DNA of 64,000 bases from Asaia astilbis JCM 15831 (GTDB lineage: Bacteria; Pseudomonadota; Alphaproteobacteria; Acetobacterales; Acetobacteraceae): NCBI RefSeq assembly GCF_000613845.1, contig NZ_BAJT01000001.1, positions 186,001-250,000 on the forward strand, in the 5' to 3' direction. The translations under genes and the position numbers were made by a program. Every line of letters begins with the position of its first letter. Position 1 is the first letter of the stretch. Of this stretch, positions 1 through 10,184 are shown one piece after another. The notes under the pieces were generated by a model. It saw nothing but the letters and a program-made list of their open reading frames with translations. It was not told where the DNA came from and did not search any database.

Positions 1-34
1 GCAACTCCTTCGGCGGTGGGTTATGGAGAGAATG

Positions 35-1225
35 ATGGCTAAGGCTAAATTTGAGCGGACGAAGCCGCACTGCAACATCGGCACCATCGGTCACGTTGAC
101 CATGGCAAGACTTCACTGACGGCTGCTATCACGAAGACGCTCGCCAAGTCCGGCGGCGCGACCTTCCGTGCATATGACCAGATCGATGCGGCTCCTGAAG
201 AGCGCGCTCGTGGCATCACGATCTCCACCGCTCACGTTGAGTACGAGACGAAGAACCGTCACTACGCCCACGTCGACTGCCCCGGCCATGCTGACTACGT
301 CAAGAACATGATCACCGGTGCCGCTCAGATGGACGGCGCGATCCTGGTTGTGTCCGCTGCTGACGGCCCGATGCCGCAGACGCGTGAGCACATCCTGCTC
401 GCTCGCCAGGTCGGTGTGCCGGCTCTGGTTGTCTTCCTGAACAAGGTTGACCAGGTTGATGACGCCGAGCTCCTCGAGCTGGTGGAAATGGAAGTTCGTG
501 AACTTCTTTCGTCCTACCAGTTCCCTGGCGACGATATCCCCATCATCAAGGGTTCGGCTCTTGTGACGCTTGAAGACGGCGACGCAGCAATCGGTGAAGA
601 CCGCGTGCTCGAGCTGATGGAAGCTGTTGACGCCTACATCCCGCAGCCGGAGCGTCCGGTTGACCGTCCGTTCCTGATGCCGATCGAAGACGTGTTCTCG
701 ATCTCTGGCCGTGGTACGGTTGTCACGGGTCGTGTTGAGCGCGGCATCGTGAACGTCGGTGACGAAGTCGAAATCGTCGGCCTCAAGGACACCATCAAGA
801 CGACCGTTACGGGCGTTGAAATGTTCCGCAAGCTGCTTGATCGCGGTGAAGCCGGTGACAACATCGGTGCACTGGTTCGTGGCACGAAGCGCGAAGACGT
901 CGAGCGTGGCCAGGTTCTTGCAAAGCCGGGTTCAATCACCCCGCACAAGAACTTCAAGGCTGAGGCTTACATCCTCACGAAGGAAGAAGGCGGACGTCAC
1001 ACTCCGTTCTTTACAAACTATCGTCCGCAGTTCTATTTCCGCACGACCGACGTCACTGGCGTTGTTCAGCTGCCGGAAGGCACGGAAATGGTCATGCCGG
1101 GTGACAACATCGCTATGGACGTCGAGCTCATTGCTCCGATCGCCATGGACGAAGGTCTCCGCTTCGCTATCCGCGAAGGTGGCCGCACCGTCGGTGCAGG
1201 CGTGGTCTCTTCGATCGGCGCCTGA
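35..1225 (+). CDS. tuf: Translation elongation factor EF-Tu
   Basis: GTPase that delivers aminoacyl-tRNA to the ribosomal A site. The translation is 396 aa, the usual EF-Tu length. It shows the P-loop GHVDHGKT at about residues 19-26, the switch I RGITI motif near 59-63, DCPGH near 81, NKVD near 136, and the two C-terminal beta-barrel domains. The start is the ATG at 35: it gives the canonical [12 protein letters not shown] terminus and has a GGAGAG Shine-Dalgarno at 25-30. In-frame ATGs at 23 and 32 lack good spacing. It precedes rpsJ, as in many alphaproteobacterial str-S10 arrangements; fusA would be expected just left of the window. Confidence 0.98.
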   Translation: MAKAKFERTKPHCNIGTIGHVDHGKTSLTAAITKTLAKSGGATFRAYDQIDAAPEERARGITISTAHVEYETKNRHYAHVDCPGHADYVKNMITGAAQMDGAILVVSAADGPMPQTREHILLARQVGVPALVVFLNKVDQVDDAELLELVEMEVRELLSSYQFPGDDIPIIKGSALVTLEDGDAAIGEDRVLELMEAVDAYIPQPERPVDRPFLMPIEDVFSISGRGTVVTGRVERGIVNVGDEVEIVGLKDTIKTTVTGVEMFRKLLDRGEAGDNIGALVRGTKREDVERGQVLAKPGSITPHKNFKAEAYILTKEEGGRHTPFFTNYRPQFYFRTTDVTGVVQLPEGTEMVMPGDNIAMDVELIAPIAMDEGLRFAIREGGRTVGAGVVSSIGA

Positions 1226-1255
1226 GTTTAAGCACGGGTCCTGATTTGTGGCAGG

Positions 1256-1281
1256 CCCCGGTCGGAGAAATCCGGCCGGGG
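1256..1281 (+). promoter_or_regulatory. GC-rich hairpin between tuf and rpsJ
   Basis: A 10-bp stem (CCCCGGTCGG with CCGGCCGGGG, one G-T pair) closes a 6-base loop AGAAAT. It is followed only by TCGGCTTTC, so the T-tract is poor. It lies 30 bases after tuf and 70 bases before rpsJ. It could be a weak tuf terminator, or part of an S10-operon leader that controls translation of downstream genes. The structure is seen directly; the role is inference. Confidence 0.45.
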
Positions 1282-1350
1282 TCGGCTTTCAAAGGGACCA
1301 GGAGGGAGCAGGGTAAGACCCGAACCCCAACGAGTTGGATTATTGGTAAG

Positions 1351-1659
1351 ATGGACAACCAGAACATCCGCATTCGCCTAAAGGCGTACGATCACCGCGT
1401 GCTCGACAACAGCACGAAGGAAATCGTAAACACGGCGAAGCGTACGGGTGCGCGGGTTCGGGGTCCTATCCCGCTACCGACGCATATCGAGCGGTTCACT
1501 GTGAACCGTTCCCCACATGTGGACAAGAAAAGCCGCGAGCAGTTCGAGATTCGAACTCATCGCCGCCTGCTCGACATTGTTGAGCCGACACCGCAGACCG
1601 TGGACGCCCTCATGAAGCTCGACCTCGCCGCTGGCGTTGATGTCGAGATCAAACTTTAA
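1351..1659 (+). CDS. rpsJ: 30S ribosomal protein S10
   Basis: Small-subunit protein S10, also the NusE antitermination factor. The 102-aa product begins [19 protein letters not shown] and contains the conserved [20 protein letters not shown] stretch, matching family length and content. The ATG at 1351 was chosen over upstream in-frame codons because it gives the family N-terminus. It opens the S10 operon and is followed after 10 bases by rplC. Confidence 0.97.
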   Translation: MDNQNIRIRLKAYDHRVLDNSTKEIVNTAKRTGARVRGPIPLPTHIERFTVNRSPHVDKKSREQFEIRTHRRLLDIVEPTPQTVDALMKLDLAAGVDVEIKL

Positions 1660-1669
1660 GGTCCAGACG

Positions 1670-2353
1670 ATGCGTACCGGATTGATCGCAAAAAAGCTGG
1701 GTATGACCCGGCTATTCAAGGAAGATGGCACACATGTGCCGGTCACAGTGCTGCATCTCGACGAGGTCGAGGTGGTGGATACCCGCACGCAGGAGCGTGA
1801 TGGCTATACCGCAGTACAGGTCGGCATGAGCAAGGCGAAGGTGAAGAACGTCACCAAGCCGATGCGTGGCCATTATGCTCGCACCAAGGTGGAGCCGAAG
1901 AAGACTCTTGTCGAGTTTCGCGTGGCAGAAGATGCCGTGCTTGAGGCTGGCACGAAGCTCTCTGCGGCCCATTTCGTCGTTGGCCAGAAGGTCGACGTCA
2001 CCGGCACCAGCAAGGGCAAAGGCTTCGCCGGCGTCATGAAGCGCTGGAACTTCGCTGGTCTTGAAGCCTCCCACGGCGTGTCCATCAGCCATCGTTCGCA
2101 TGGTTCGACGGGTCAGCGCCAGGATCCGGGCAAGGTCTTCAAGGGCAAGAAAATGGCCGGTCATATGGGTGACGAGCGAATCACGACGCTCAACCTCGAA
2201 GTGGCAGCCGTAGACGCCGAACGCAACCTGATCATGGTTCGTGGTTCGATTCCGGGTGCCAAGGATGGCCTGGTGATGATCCGCGATGCGATCAAGAAGG
2301 CCCGCCATGCAGATGCGCCGTATCCGGCAGCAACTGCAGCGGCCGCCGGTTAA
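1670..2353 (+). CDS. rplC: 50S ribosomal protein L3
   Basis: Large-subunit protein L3, needed early in 50S assembly near the peptidyl-transferase centre. It is 227 aa, starting [20 protein letters not shown], with the conserved central [18 protein letters not shown] segment that carries the glutamine methylated in other bacteria. The C-terminus has a slightly extended Ala-rich tail (AATAAAAG). The start at 1670 gives the standard N-terminus. Confidence 0.97.
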   Translation: MRTGLIAKKLGMTRLFKEDGTHVPVTVLHLDEVEVVDTRTQERDGYTAVQVGMSKAKVKNVTKPMRGHYARTKVEPKKTLVEFRVAEDAVLEAGTKLSAAHFVVGQKVDVTGTSKGKGFAGVMKRWNFAGLEASHGVSISHRSHGSTGQRQDPGKVFKGKKMAGHMGDERITTLNLEVAAVDAERNLIMVRGSIPGAKDGLVMIRDAIKKARHADAPYPAATAAAAG

Positions 2354-2365
2354 GGACTGAGGGCG

Positions 2366-2980
2366 ATGGAATACGATATCAAAACCCTCGATAATGGCAG
2401 CGCCGGAACGGTGTCTCTGCCAGAGGAGCTGTTCGGCGCGACTCCGCGTACGGACATCATGGCACGCGTCGTTCACTGGCAGCTGGCCAAGCGCCGCGCC
2501 GGTACGCACCGTACCAAGGGCATGGGCGAGGTTTCTGGCACGACCAAGAAGCCGTACCGCCAGAAGGGCACAGGCTCGGCACGTCAGGGCTCGCTGCGCG
2601 CACCGCAGTTCCGCACCGGTGGCGTCGTGCATGGTCCGGTCGTTCGCGACCATGGCTATGACCTGCCCAAGAAGGTGCGTCGCCTCGGCCTGATTTCTGC
2701 GCTGTCGCAGAAGGCCGCAGCCGGCAAGCTGATCGTGATCGATCAGGCAGCAGGTGTGACCAAGACCCGTGAAGCCGCTGCAAAGCTGGCTGCACTCGGC
2801 TGGTCGTCTGCTCTGATCGTTGACGGTGCCGTCGACGTGGCATTCGGTCGCGCTGTGCGCAACCTGCCCAAGATCGATGTGCTGCCCACGATCGGTGCCA
2901 ATGTGTATGACATTCTGAACCACGACGTTCTGGTGCTGACGCGCGCTGGGCTCGAGGGTCTCAAGGAGCGCCTGGCATGA
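2366..2980 (+). CDS. rplD: 50S ribosomal protein L4
   Basis: L4 (204 aa) lines the exit tunnel and in Enterobacteria autoregulates the S10 operon. The long tunnel loop is visible as [19 protein letters not shown] (about residues 54-72), followed by [10 protein letters not shown]. It sits 12 bases after rplC and overlaps rplW by 4 bases (ATGA), indicating translational coupling. Whether L4 autoregulates here cannot be read from the sequence. Confidence 0.97.
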   Translation: MEYDIKTLDNGSAGTVSLPEELFGATPRTDIMARVVHWQLAKRRAGTHRTKGMGEVSGTTKKPYRQKGTGSARQGSLRAPQFRTGGVVHGPVVRDHGYDLPKKVRRLGLISALSQKAAAGKLIVIDQAAGVTKTREAAAKLAALGWSSALIVDGAVDVAFGRAVRNLPKIDVLPTIGANVYDILNHDVLVLTRAGLEGLKERLA

Positions 2981-3318
2981 CCACGAGCATCGTTCTTGCG
3001 CGCCGTAACAAGGCGCAGCGCATGACGCGTGAATCGATGTTCGACATCGTTCGCGCGCCGCTCATCACCGAAAAGGCGACGGCCCTTTCTGAGCGCAACC
3101 AGGTTGTTTTCCGCGTGGCCCTGACGGCCGCTAAGCCGGAAATCAAGGTTGCGATCGAGACGCTCTTCGGCGTCAAGGTCGTCTCCGTGAACACGCTGGT
3201 GCAGAAGGGCAAGACCAAGATGGTCAAGGGCCGTCCTGGTCGCCGTTCGGACATCAAGAAGGCGTATGTTCAGCTTGCGGAAGGTCAGTCCATTGACCTT
3301 ACCGCGAAGCTGGGCTGA
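2977..3318 (+). CDS. rplW: 50S ribosomal protein L23
   Basis: L23 sits at the tunnel exit and docks trigger factor and SRP. The recognisable domain begins [15 protein letters not shown] at 3037 and includes [20 protein letters not shown]. From the overlapping ATG at 2977 the product is 113 aa, a little longer than usual. The 2977 start is supported by the ATGA overlap with rplD and a GGAG about 9 bases upstream. Starts at 3022 or 3037 would give more typical lengths and cannot be excluded. Confidence 0.95.
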   Translation: MTTSIVLARRNKAQRMTRESMFDIVRAPLITEKATALSERNQVVFRVALTAAKPEIKVAIETLFGVKVVSVNTLVQKGKTKMVKGRPGRRSDIKKAYVQLAEGQSIDLTAKLG

Positions 3319-3334
3319 CGCGGGATAGGATACC

Positions 3335-4165
3335 ATGGCACTAAAGCACTTTAATCCCACGACGCCGAGCACACGTGGCACGGTTCTGATTGACCGCAGC
3401 GAGCTCTACAAGGGCAAGCCGGTCAAGCAGCTGACCGAGGGTAAGAACAAGTCCGGTGGCCGTAACAACCACGGCCGCACGACATCGCGTTTCCGTGGTG
3501 GCGGGCATAAGCAGTCGTATCGCTATGTCGATTTCAAGCGTCGCAAGTTCGACGTTTACGGCACGGTCGAACGTCTCGAATATGACCCGAACCGCACGGC
3601 CTTCATCGCACTGATCAAGTACGAAGACGGCGAGCTTGCCTACATTCTGGCTCCGCAGCGCGTTAAGGTCGGCGATCAGGTTATTGCTGGCCAGCGCACA
3701 GATGTGAAGCCAGGCAATGCGATGCCGCTCGGTTCGATGCCAGTTGGTACGATCGTGCACAACATCGAGCTGAAGCCCGGTGCAGGCGGCAAGATCGCGC
3801 GTTCGGCAGGCACCTACTGCCAGCTCGTCGGCAAGGACGCCGGCTATGCGCAGATCAAGCTCCAGTCTGGCGAGCTGCGTCTCGTCCGTGGCGAATGCAT
3901 GGCAACTGTTGGCGCGGTCTCGAACCCCGACAACATGAACCAGCATCTCGGCAAGGCCGGTCGTAACCGTTGGCTCGGCCGTCGTCCGCATAACCGCGGC
4001 GTCGTCATGAACCCGGTCGACCATCCGCACGGTGGTGGTGAAGGTCGTACCTCTGGTGGCCGTCATCCGGTTACGCCTTGGGGCAAGCCGACCAAGGGCT
4101 ACAAGACTCGCGTTAACAAGAAGACGGACAGCCTGATCATCCGTCGCCGCAAGACCGGCAAGTAA
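3335..4165 (+). CDS. rplB: 50S ribosomal protein L2
   Basis: L2 (276 aa) binds 23S rRNA beside the peptidyl-transferase centre. It shows the family signature near the C-terminus, [19 protein letters not shown], including the conserved histidine, and the [19 protein letters not shown]-terminal region. Length and start ([15 protein letters not shown]) are standard. It is 16 bases downstream of rplW. Confidence 0.98.
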   Translation: MALKHFNPTTPSTRGTVLIDRSELYKGKPVKQLTEGKNKSGGRNNHGRTTSRFRGGGHKQSYRYVDFKRRKFDVYGTVERLEYDPNRTAFIALIKYEDGELAYILAPQRVKVGDQVIAGQRTDVKPGNAMPLGSMPVGTIVHNIELKPGAGGKIARSAGTYCQLVGKDAGYAQIKLQSGELRLVRGECMATVGAVSNPDNMNQHLGKAGRNRWLGRRPHNRGVVMNPVDHPHGGGEGRTSGGRHPVTPWGKPTKGYKTRVNKKTDSLIIRRRKTGK

Positions 4166-4182
4166 GAAGGGGGCAAACAGAG

Positions 4183-4461
4183 ATGGCACGTTCCGTCTGG
4201 AAGGGCCCGTTCGTTGACGGGTACTTGTTCGGCAAGGCCGAAGCATCACGCGCTTCGGGTCGTAATGAGGTGATCAAGATCTGGTCGCGTCGTTCGACGA
4301 TCCTGCCGCAGTTCGTCGGACTCACGTTCGGCGTTTATAATGGCCACAAGTTCCTGCCGGTGCAGGTGACGGAAAACATGGTCGGGCACAAGTTCGGTGA
4401 GTTCTCGCCGACACGCACGTTCCCCGGTCATGCTTCCGACAAGAAGTCGAAGCGGGGCTGA
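4183..4461 (+). CDS. rpsS: 30S ribosomal protein S19
   Basis: S19 (92 aa) of the 30S head. It begins [16 protein letters not shown] and contains TWSRRSTI-type and [14 protein letters not shown] motifs. It has a normal length, sits 17 bases after rplB, and is followed 2 bases later by rplV. Confidence 0.97.
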   Translation: MARSVWKGPFVDGYLFGKAEASRASGRNEVIKIWSRRSTILPQFVGLTFGVYNGHKFLPVQVTENMVGHKFGEFSPTRTFPGHASDKKSKRG

Positions 4462-4463
4462 TC

Positions 4464-4894
4464 ATGAGCAAGCCGAAGCACATTCGCACACTCGCTGACA
4501 CGGAAGCGCAGGCAGTTGCCCGCAACATCCGCGTTAGCCCGCGCAAGCTGAACCTGGTTGCGGCAATGATCCGCAACAGCCGGCAGATAAGGCGATCGCA
4601 GCGCTGACGTTCTCGCGTCGCCGCATCGCTCAAGAGGTCCGCAAGGCCCTTGAGAGCGCTGTTGCAAACGCAGAGAACAATCACCAGCTCGACGTCGATC
4701 AGCTCGTGGTCAAGACCGCAGAAGTTGGCAAGTCGATCGTCATGAAGCGTTTCCACGCTCGTGGTCGTGGTCGCTCCTCGCGCATCGAGAAGTTCTTCAG
4801 CCATCTGAAGATCGTCGTTGCCGAGCGCGCTGCAGACGAAGCGCCGGCGCCGAAGGGCAAGGGCAAAGACGCAGCAGAGCAGAAGGCAGCCTGA
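4464..4894 (+). CDS. rplV: 50S ribosomal protein L22, reading frame interrupted by one missing base
   Basis: L22 lines the exit tunnel and is the erythromycin-associated protein. The ATG at 4464 reads [20 protein letters not shown] and [15 protein letters not shown], then runs into a stop because one base is missing at about 4575-4579. Reading resumes in the next frame with [20 protein letters not shown] and continues to 4894. With one base restored the product is about 143 aa, with a basic/Ala-rich tail, normal for the family. The gene is single-copy and essential in bacteria, so the break is very probably a sequencing error. It is 1 base before rpsC. Confidence 0.93.
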
Positions 4895-4895
4895 T

Positions 4896-5573
4896 ATGGG
4901 ACACAAAGTCAATCCGATCGGGCTCCGGCTCGGCGTTAACCGCACCTGGGATAGCCGCTGGTACGCTGGCACCGACTATTCCCGTCTGCTGCATGAAGAC
5001 CTGAAGCTGCGCGCTTACCTGCGTCGCAAGCTTTCGGGTGCAGGCGTTTCTCGCGTTGTCATCGAGCGCCCGGCCAAGAAGCCGCGCGTTACGATCTACG
5101 CAGCACGTCCGGGCGTTGTCATCGGCAAGAAGGGCCAGGACATCGACAATCTGCGCAAGGATCTGAGCCGTCTGGCCAAGACCGATGTTGCGCTGAACAT
5201 TGTCGAAATCCGCAAGCCCGAGATCGATGCGACTCTGGTCGCTGAGAACATTGCACAGCAGCTTGAGCGTCGCGTCGCCTTCCGTCGCGCCATGAAGCGT
5301 TCTGTTCAGTCCGCCATGCGTCTCGGCGCACAGGGCATTCGTATCAACTGTTCGGGTCGCCTCGGCGGCGCAGAAATCGCTCGCGTTGAGTGGTATCGCG
5401 AAGGCCGCGTGCCACTTCATACGTTGCGCGCCGACATTGATTACGGTATCGCCACTGCGAAGACGACCTATGGTACGTGCGGTGTGAAAGTCTGGATCTT
5501 CAAGGGTGAAATCCTTGCCCATGATCCGATGGCTCAGGACCGTCGTGCAGCGGAACAAGCGCCGCAGCGCTGA
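4896..5573 (+). CDS. rpsC: 30S ribosomal protein S3
   Basis: S3 (225 aa) at the mRNA entry channel. It begins [20 protein letters not shown] and has a KH domain with [11 protein letters not shown], then the C-terminal [20 protein letters not shown] region. The ATG at 4896 is chosen because it gives the universal MGHKVNP start, one base after the rplV stop; the frame is open further upstream but inside rplV. Confidence 0.97.
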   Translation: MGHKVNPIGLRLGVNRTWDSRWYAGTDYSRLLHEDLKLRAYLRRKLSGAGVSRVVIERPAKKPRVTIYAARPGVVIGKKGQDIDNLRKDLSRLAKTDVALNIVEIRKPEIDATLVAENIAQQLERRVAFRRAMKRSVQSAMRLGAQGIRINCSGRLGGAEIARVEWYREGRVPLHTLRADIDYGIATAKTTYGTCGVKVWIFKGEILAHDPMAQDRRAAEQAPQR

Positions 5574-5620
5574 GCAGTAGATTATGACAAGCGCCGCGAG
5601 GCGCATGAGGATACGACACC

Positions 5621-6037
5621 ATGCTTTCCCCGAAGCGGACTAAGTTTCGCAAGGCCCATAAGGGCCGCATTCATGGGTTGGCCAAGGGCGGAACGACGTT
5701 GAATTTCGGCGCGTTCGGCCTTAAGGCTCTTGAACCCGAGCGTATCACGGCTCGCCAGATCGAAGCGTCACGTCGCGCGATCACCCGTGCCATGAAGCGT
5801 GCAGGCCGCGTTTGGATCCGGATTTTCCCGGATCTGCCAGTTTCCACGAAGCCTGCCGAGGTCCGCATGGGCTCCGGTAAGGGCTCGCCCGAATTCTGGG
5901 TAGCTCGTGTGAAGCCCGGCCGCGTGCTGTTTGAAATCGAAGGCGTGCCGCCAGAAGTGGCACGTGAAGCACTGGCTCTTGGTGCGGCTAAGTTGCCGAT
6001 CAAGACCAAGTTCATCACCCGGATTGGGGAGGTCTGA
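5621..6037 (+). CDS. rplP: 50S ribosomal protein L16
   Basis: L16 (138 aa) contacts A-site tRNA. Motifs include [16 protein letters not shown] at the start and [19 protein letters not shown] in the middle. Length is standard. It follows rpsC after 47 bases and precedes rpmC by 2 bases. Confidence 0.97.
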   Translation: MLSPKRTKFRKAHKGRIHGLAKGGTTLNFGAFGLKALEPERITARQIEASRRAITRAMKRAGRVWIRIFPDLPVSTKPAEVRMGSGKGSPEFWVARVKPGRVLFEIEGVPPEVAREALALGAAKLPIKTKFITRIGEV

Positions 6038-6039
6038 TC

Positions 6040-6273
6040 ATGGCTGACGCTTATAAAGTCGCTGATCTGCGCGCCAAGTCCGCTGATGAGCTCGATGCTC
6101 TTCTTCTGGATCTGAAGCGTGAGCAGCTGAACCTCCGGTTCCAGGCTGCCACGGGTCAGTCCGAAGGAGTCGGACGAGTTCGTGTTCTCCGTCGTGCGAT
6201 TGCTCGCATCAAGACGGTTGCACATCAATCGAAGAACAAGGTGGGCGCAAAAACGTCCACCGCAGAGTCCTGA
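6040..6273 (+). CDS. rpmC: 50S ribosomal protein L29
   Basis: L29 (77 aa), a small helical hairpin protein near the tunnel exit. It reads [20 protein letters not shown], then [19 protein letters not shown], the typical L29 core. The C-terminal KKVGAK-type basic tail makes it slightly longer than the minimum family size. Start codon is 2 bases after rplP. Confidence 0.95.
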
Positions 6274-6286
6274 GAGGAGACGGACG

Positions 6287-6568
6287 ATGCCAAGGCGCGT
6301 CCTGACAGGGCGAGTGACAAGCGACAAGATGGACAAGACGGTTACCGTTCTTGTCGATCGCCGCATTATGCACCCGCTCTATAAGAAGTTCATTCGTCGT
6401 TCCAAGAAATACGCGGCGCATGACGAGCTGAATGAGTGCAAGACCGGTGATACGGTTCGCATTGAAGAATGCGCACCCATTTCCAAGCGCAAGACCTGGA
6501 CGGTGATTACCCGTAATGGCGCGGCCCTTGAGGCAGCTCCTGCGGCACCGGCTCAGGCGTCAGCGTAA
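6287..6568 (+). CDS. rpsQ: 30S ribosomal protein S17
   Basis: S17 (93 aa), a primary 16S rRNA binder. [20 protein letters not shown] is the family N-terminus, followed by [14 protein letters not shown] and [18 protein letters not shown]. The C-terminus has an Ala/Pro extension ([11 protein letters not shown]) common in this lineage. The ATG at 6287 is preceded by GAGGAGACGG, a good Shine-Dalgarno. Confidence 0.96.
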   Translation: MPRRVLTGRVTSDKMDKTVTVLVDRRIMHPLYKKFIRRSKKYAAHDELNECKTGDTVRIEECAPISKRKTWTVITRNGAALEAAPAAPAQASA

Positions 6569-6582
6569 GAGGGGACTGAGAA

Positions 6583-6951
6583 ATGATCCATCCCGAGACC
6601 AATCTGGAAGTTGCCGATAACTCCGGCGCTCGTCAGGTGCAGTGCATCAAGGTGCTGGGCGGTTCCAAGCGGAAGACCGCCTCGGTCGGCGACGTGATCG
6701 TCGTGTCCGTTAAGGAAGCAATTCCTCGCGGCAAGGTGAAGAAGGGTGACGTCCATCAGGCCGTCATCGTTCGCACGTCCTACCCCGTTCGTCGCGCTGA
6801 CGGCAGTGCAATCCGCTTCGACAAGAACGCGGCTGTGCTGATCAACAAGTCGATGGAGCCCATCGGCACGCGTATCTTTGGCCCGGTGGTTCGTGAACTG
6901 CGTGCACGCAAGTTCATGAAAATCATCTCCCTGGCTCCGGAGGTGCTATAA
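6583..6951 (+). CDS. rplN: 50S ribosomal protein L14
   Basis: L14 (122 aa), part of the 30S-50S bridge. It shows [20 protein letters not shown] and [20 protein letters not shown]. Length is invariant in bacteria and matches. Its TAA stop overlaps the rplX ATG by one base (TAATG). Confidence 0.97.
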
Positions 6952-7271
6952 TGGCTGCTCGTATTAAGAAGGGTGACCAGGTTCTGGTCCTCTCCGGCTC
7001 TTCGCGCGGCACGCGCGGCGAGGTTCTCTCTGTCCTGCCGAAGGTCGAAAAGGCCATCGTGCGCGGTGTAGCGGTGGCCAAGCGTCACCAGAAGCCGTCA
7101 CGTACGAACCAGGAAGGCGGAATCATCGCTAAGGAAATGCCGGTTCATCTGTCCAACCTGAAGCTCGTTGACCCGAAGAGCGGCAAGCCGACTCGCGTTG
7201 GTTTCCGTCAGCTTGAGGACGGCCGCAAGGTCCGCGTCGCCAAGGTGACCGGCGAAGTAATCGAAGGCTAA
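6951..7271 (+). CDS. rplX: 50S ribosomal protein L24
   Basis: L24 (106 aa), an assembly initiator with an N-terminal KOW motif ([20 protein letters not shown]). The [20 protein letters not shown] segment is typical. It overlaps rplN by one base and precedes rplE by 10 bases. Confidence 0.97.
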   Translation: MAARIKKGDQVLVLSGSSRGTRGEVLSVLPKVEKAIVRGVAVAKRHQKPSRTNQEGGIIAKEMPVHLSNLKLVDPKSGKPTRVGFRQLEDGRKVRVAKVTGEVIEG

Positions 7272-7281
7272 GGGGGCGACT

Positions 7282-7848
7282 ATGAGCGAGACCATTATCC
7301 GCGTTCAGCCACGCCTGCAGCAGCGTTACAATGACGTCCTTCGTGGCCAGCTGCGTGAGCAGTTCGGCTACAAGAACGCCATGCAGGTGCCGAAGCTGGA
7401 AAAGATCGTGCTGAACATGGGCGTCGGCGAAGCCGCGGGCGACCAGAAGCAGCTCGACGCAGCTGTTGCCGAAATGGCAGCAATCTCCGGTCAGAAGCCG
7501 GTCAAGACTGTTGCCCGTAAGGCAATCGCCGGCTTCAAGATCCGTGAGGGTCTGCCGATCGGTTGTAAGGTGACCCTGCGTCGCACGCGTATGTACGAAT
7601 TCCTCGATCGTCTTACGACGATTGCGATGCCGCGCATCCGTGACTTCCGCGGTCTGCCCCCGAACAAGGGCTTTGACGGTCGTGGCAACTTTGCCATGGG
7701 CATCAAGGAGCAGATCGTGTTCCCGGAAATCGACTACGACAAGATCGATTCCGTACGTGGCATGGACATCATCTTCGTCACCACGGCGAAGACGGATGAA
7801 GAGGCAAAAGCGCTGCTTAAGGCGTTCGATCTGCCCTTCACTGCCTGA
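7282..7848 (+). CDS. rplE: 50S ribosomal protein L5
   Basis: L5 (188 aa) binds 5S rRNA and contacts P-site tRNA. Key blocks are [36 protein letters not shown] and [21 protein letters not shown] standard length. It is followed by an unusually long 115-base gap before rpsN that contains a hairpin. Confidence 0.97.
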   Translation: MSETIIRVQPRLQQRYNDVLRGQLREQFGYKNAMQVPKLEKIVLNMGVGEAAGDQKQLDAAVAEMAAISGQKPVKTVARKAIAGFKIREGLPIGCKVTLRRTRMYEFLDRLTTIAMPRIRDFRGLPPNKGFDGRGNFAMGIKEQIVFPEIDYDKIDSVRGMDIIFVTTAKTDEEAKALLKAFDLPFTA

Positions 7849-7862
7849 TTTATTGGGTTGAA

Positions 7863-7893
7863 CCGGGTTTTTTCCTTTCCAAAGGAAGCCCGG
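7863..7893 (+). promoter_or_regulatory. Hairpin in the rplE-rpsN gap
   Basis: CCGGG at 7863-7867 pairs with CCCGG at 7889-7893. The stem can continue through T-A and T-G pairs between the TTTTTT run and the AAGGAAG on the other side. No T-tract follows. It occupies a 115-base gap in an operon where other gaps are mostly below 50 bases. It may be a protein-binding or attenuation element; in E. coli S8 represses the spc operon through a site near the rplE start. The role is not shown. Confidence 0.35.
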
Positions 7894-7963
7894 CTCCCTA
7901 TATACACACGCTGTTTGGAAAACCGTTGGGATTGGCCCGACAGGTTCCGGGAGAAGATTTAGC

Positions 7964-8269
7964 ATGGCAAAGATCTCCGCCGTGAACCGCAACGCTAAGC
8001 GCGCCCAGATGGCGCTGCGCGATAAAGCGAAGCGGACCGCGTTGAAAGATATCATCAAGGACCGGACCCTTCCGGTAGAGGAGCGTTTCGACGCAACCCT
8101 GAAGCTGGCAGAAATGCCGCGTAACGGGTCGCGCGTTCGGTTCCGTCTGCGTTGCAAGGTTTCGGGACGTCCCCGCGCGAACTACCGCAAGTTCGAGCTG
8201 AGCCGTATCGCTCTGCGCGACCTGGCCTCAACCGGCCAGATCCCCGGTATGGTTAAGTCGAGCTGGTAA
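7964..8269 (+). CDS. rpsN: 30S ribosomal protein S14, long zinc-free form
   Basis: S14 (101 aa). It begins MAKISAVNRNAKRAQMALRD and ends IPGMVKSSW. The length and absence of CxxC pairs identify the zinc-independent long form. Contains RCKVSGRPRANYRKFELSR. The start is preceded by GGGAGAAG. Confidence 0.97.
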   Translation: MAKISAVNRNAKRAQMALRDKAKRTALKDIIKDRTLPVEERFDATLKLAEMPRNGSRVRFRLRCKVSGRPRANYRKFELSRIALRDLASTGQIPGMVKSSW

Positions 8270-8281
8270 GGTAGAAAGCGA

Positions 8282-8680
8282 ATGTCCCTTTCCGATCCGT
8301 TGGGTGATATGCTCACCCGTATTCGCAATGCTCAGCGTGCCCGTCACGCGGCTTGCATCTCACCGGCTTCAAAGCTGCGTGCCAACGTTCTGGAAGCGCT
8401 GCGTCGCGAAGGCTATATTCGTGGGTATTCCACGGAAGAGCTGCGCGCCGGTATCTCCCAGCTTCGCATCGAGCTGAAATACGCTGATGGCCAGCCCGTG
8501 ATCAAGGAAATCCACCGCGTGTCCAAGCCGGGCCGTCGCGTGTATTCCAAGATCAAGGAACTGCCGCGCGTCTATGCCGGTCTCGGCGTGTCGATCCTTT
8601 CCACCCCGCGCGGTATCCTGTCGGATATCGAGGCTCGCGCCGCTAATGTCGGTGGCGAAGTCCTCTGCCGCGTCTTCTAA
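8282..8680 (+). CDS. rpsH: 30S ribosomal protein S8
   Basis: S8 (132 aa), central-domain 16S rRNA binder and the translational repressor of the spc operon in E. coli. It shows [20 protein letters not shown] and, at the C-terminus, [20 protein letters not shown]. Length and motifs are canonical. Confidence 0.97.
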   Translation: MSLSDPLGDMLTRIRNAQRARHAACISPASKLRANVLEALRREGYIRGYSTEELRAGISQLRIELKYADGQPVIKEIHRVSKPGRRVYSKIKELPRVYAGLGVSILSTPRGILSDIEARAANVGGEVLCRVF

Positions 8681-8690
8681 GGAGGATCAC

Positions 8691-9227
8691 ATGTCACGAG
8701 TAGGCAAATATCCGGTTGTCATTCCTGCAGGCGTTGAAGTTTCAATCGCTGACGGAACGCTGACGGCCAAGGGTAAGCGCGGTTCGCTCACCATGCCTCT
8801 GACCCGCTTCGTTGAAGCGAAGGTCGAAGACGGCAAGGTCACCGTGCGTCCGGTTGGTAATCGCTCACGCGAGACCTGGACGATGTGGGGAACGACCCGT
8901 GCGGTCGTCGCCAATGTCGTCAAGGGCGTTTCCGAAGGTTTCAGCAAGACGCTCGAAATCACCGGAACGGGTTTCCGTGCCAGCGTCCAGGGCTCGAACC
9001 TGGTCATGAATCTCGGGTACTCCCACGACGTCGTTTACCCGGTCCCGGCTGACGTCAAGATCACCACGCCCCGTCCGACGGCCATCACGGTCGAAGGCAA
9101 CGACAAGCAGCGTGTTGGTCAGGTTGCGCTCGATATCCGCAACTTCCGTAAGCCGGAACCCTATAAGGGCAAGGGCGTGCGGTACGAGACCGAAGTTCTC
9201 CGTCGTAAGGAAGGCAAGAAGAAATAA
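8691..9227 (+). CDS. rplF: 50S ribosomal protein L6
   Basis: L6 (178 aa). It begins [18 protein letters not shown] and carries the C-terminal signature [21 protein letters not shown]. The ATG at 8691 has AAGGAGGATCAC directly upstream, a near-perfect Shine-Dalgarno, which decides the start. Its stop overlaps the rplR start by one base. Confidence 0.97.
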   Translation: MSRVGKYPVVIPAGVEVSIADGTLTAKGKRGSLTMPLTRFVEAKVEDGKVTVRPVGNRSRETWTMWGTTRAVVANVVKGVSEGFSKTLEITGTGFRASVQGSNLVMNLGYSHDVVYPVPADVKITTPRPTAITVEGNDKQRVGQVALDIRNFRKPEPYKGKGVRYETEVLRRKEGKKK

Positions 9228-9589
9228 TGGCTACGCAGCATGGATTGCAGGAACGGCGCCGTCAGCGGCTTCGCTTCCAGCTTCGCCGCAAGAGCGGTGG
9301 CCGGCCGCGTTTGTCGGTCTTCCGCTCAGGCAAGAACATTTATGCACAGGTCATCGACGATGCGCAGGGCGTGACACTCGCCAGCGCTTCGACCCTCGAA
9401 AAGACCCTGCGCGACGCTGGCAAGACCGGCGCAAATGTCGAAGCCGCTTCGGTTGTCGGCAAGCTCGTTGCAGAGCGTGCGCTCGCAGCTGGCGTGACGG
9501 CGGTCGTTTTCGATCGCGGTGCATATCTTTATCATGGCCGCGTCAAGGCGCTGGCCGAAGCTGCCCGTGAGGGCGGCCTTTCGTTCTAA
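9227..9589 (+). CDS. rplR: 50S ribosomal protein L18
   Basis: L18 (120 aa), a 5S rRNA binder. It contains [20 protein letters not shown] and [20 protein letters not shown], ending EGGLSF as expected. It overlaps rplF by one base (TAATG). Confidence 0.97.
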   Translation: MATQHGLQERRRQRLRFQLRRKSGGRPRLSVFRSGKNIYAQVIDDAQGVTLASASTLEKTLRDAGKTGANVEAASVVGKLVAERALAAGVTAVVFDRGAYLYHGRVKALAEAAREGGLSF

Positions 9590-9602
9590 GGAAGGATCAC
9601 AC

Positions 9603-10184
9603 ATGGCACGTGAGCCAAGAGAAGGCGGCCGTGGTGGTCGCGAGCGGGAACGCGAAGGCGACGATCTGGTCGACAAGCTGGTCACGATCAACCGTGTAGC
9701 CAAGGTGGTTAAGGGCGGACGTCGTTTCGCTTTTGCCGCACTGGTTGTGGTTGGTGATCAGAAGGGTCGCGTTGGGTACGGTGCGGGTAAAGCTCGTGAA
9801 GTCCCCGAAGCGATCCGCAAGGCGACCGAACGCGCCAAGCGCACCATGATCCGCGTTCCCATGAAGGAAGGTCGTACGCTTCATCATGATTCTTTCGGGC
9901 ATTTCGGTGCTGGTAAGGTCGTGGTGCGTGCAGCTGAAGCCGGAACAGGGATCATCGCAGGCGGCCCGATGCGCGCTGTCTTCGAATCACTCGGTGTGAA
10001 TGACGTCGTTGCGAAGTCCCTCGGGACCCGTAACCCGCATAACATGGTCAAGGCCACATTTGCAGCGCTTGAGCGTTGCAGCAGCCCCCGCGCTGTTGCA
10101 AGCCGTCGTGGCAAGAAGGCTTCCGAGCTGTTCGCGAAGCGTGAAGCTTCGTCAGAAGAGACCGTGGAGGCGACCAATGGCTGA
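9603..10184 (+). CDS. rpsE: 30S ribosomal protein S5
   Basis: S5 (193 aa), at the mRNA entry and decoding fidelity site. A lineage-type Arg/Glu/Gly-rich N-terminus ([16 protein letters not shown]) precedes the double-stranded RNA-binding domain with [20 protein letters not shown]. The ATG at 9603 follows AAGGAAGGATCAC. The gene overlaps rpmD by 8 bases. Confidence 0.97.
   Translation: MAREPREGGRGGREREREGDDLVDKLVTINRVAKVVKGGRRFAFAALVVVGDQKGRVGYGAGKAREVPEAIRKATERAKRTMIRVPMKEGRTLHHDSFGHFGAGKVVVRAAEAGTGIIAGGPMRAVFESLGVNDVVAKSLGTRNPHNMVKATFAALERCSSPRAVASRRGKKASELFAKREASSEETVEATNG

Noticed and set aside
1712-2923. A 403-codon open frame on the minus strand opposite rplC and rplD
   Set aside because: Its translation is His/Arg-rich with no family features, and it lies wholly opposite two certain ribosomal genes. 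It is a shadow of their codon usage.
3341-4249. A 302-codon minus-strand frame opposite rplB and rpsS
   Set aside because: Same reason: low-complexity shadow of essential genes, no start context or homology.
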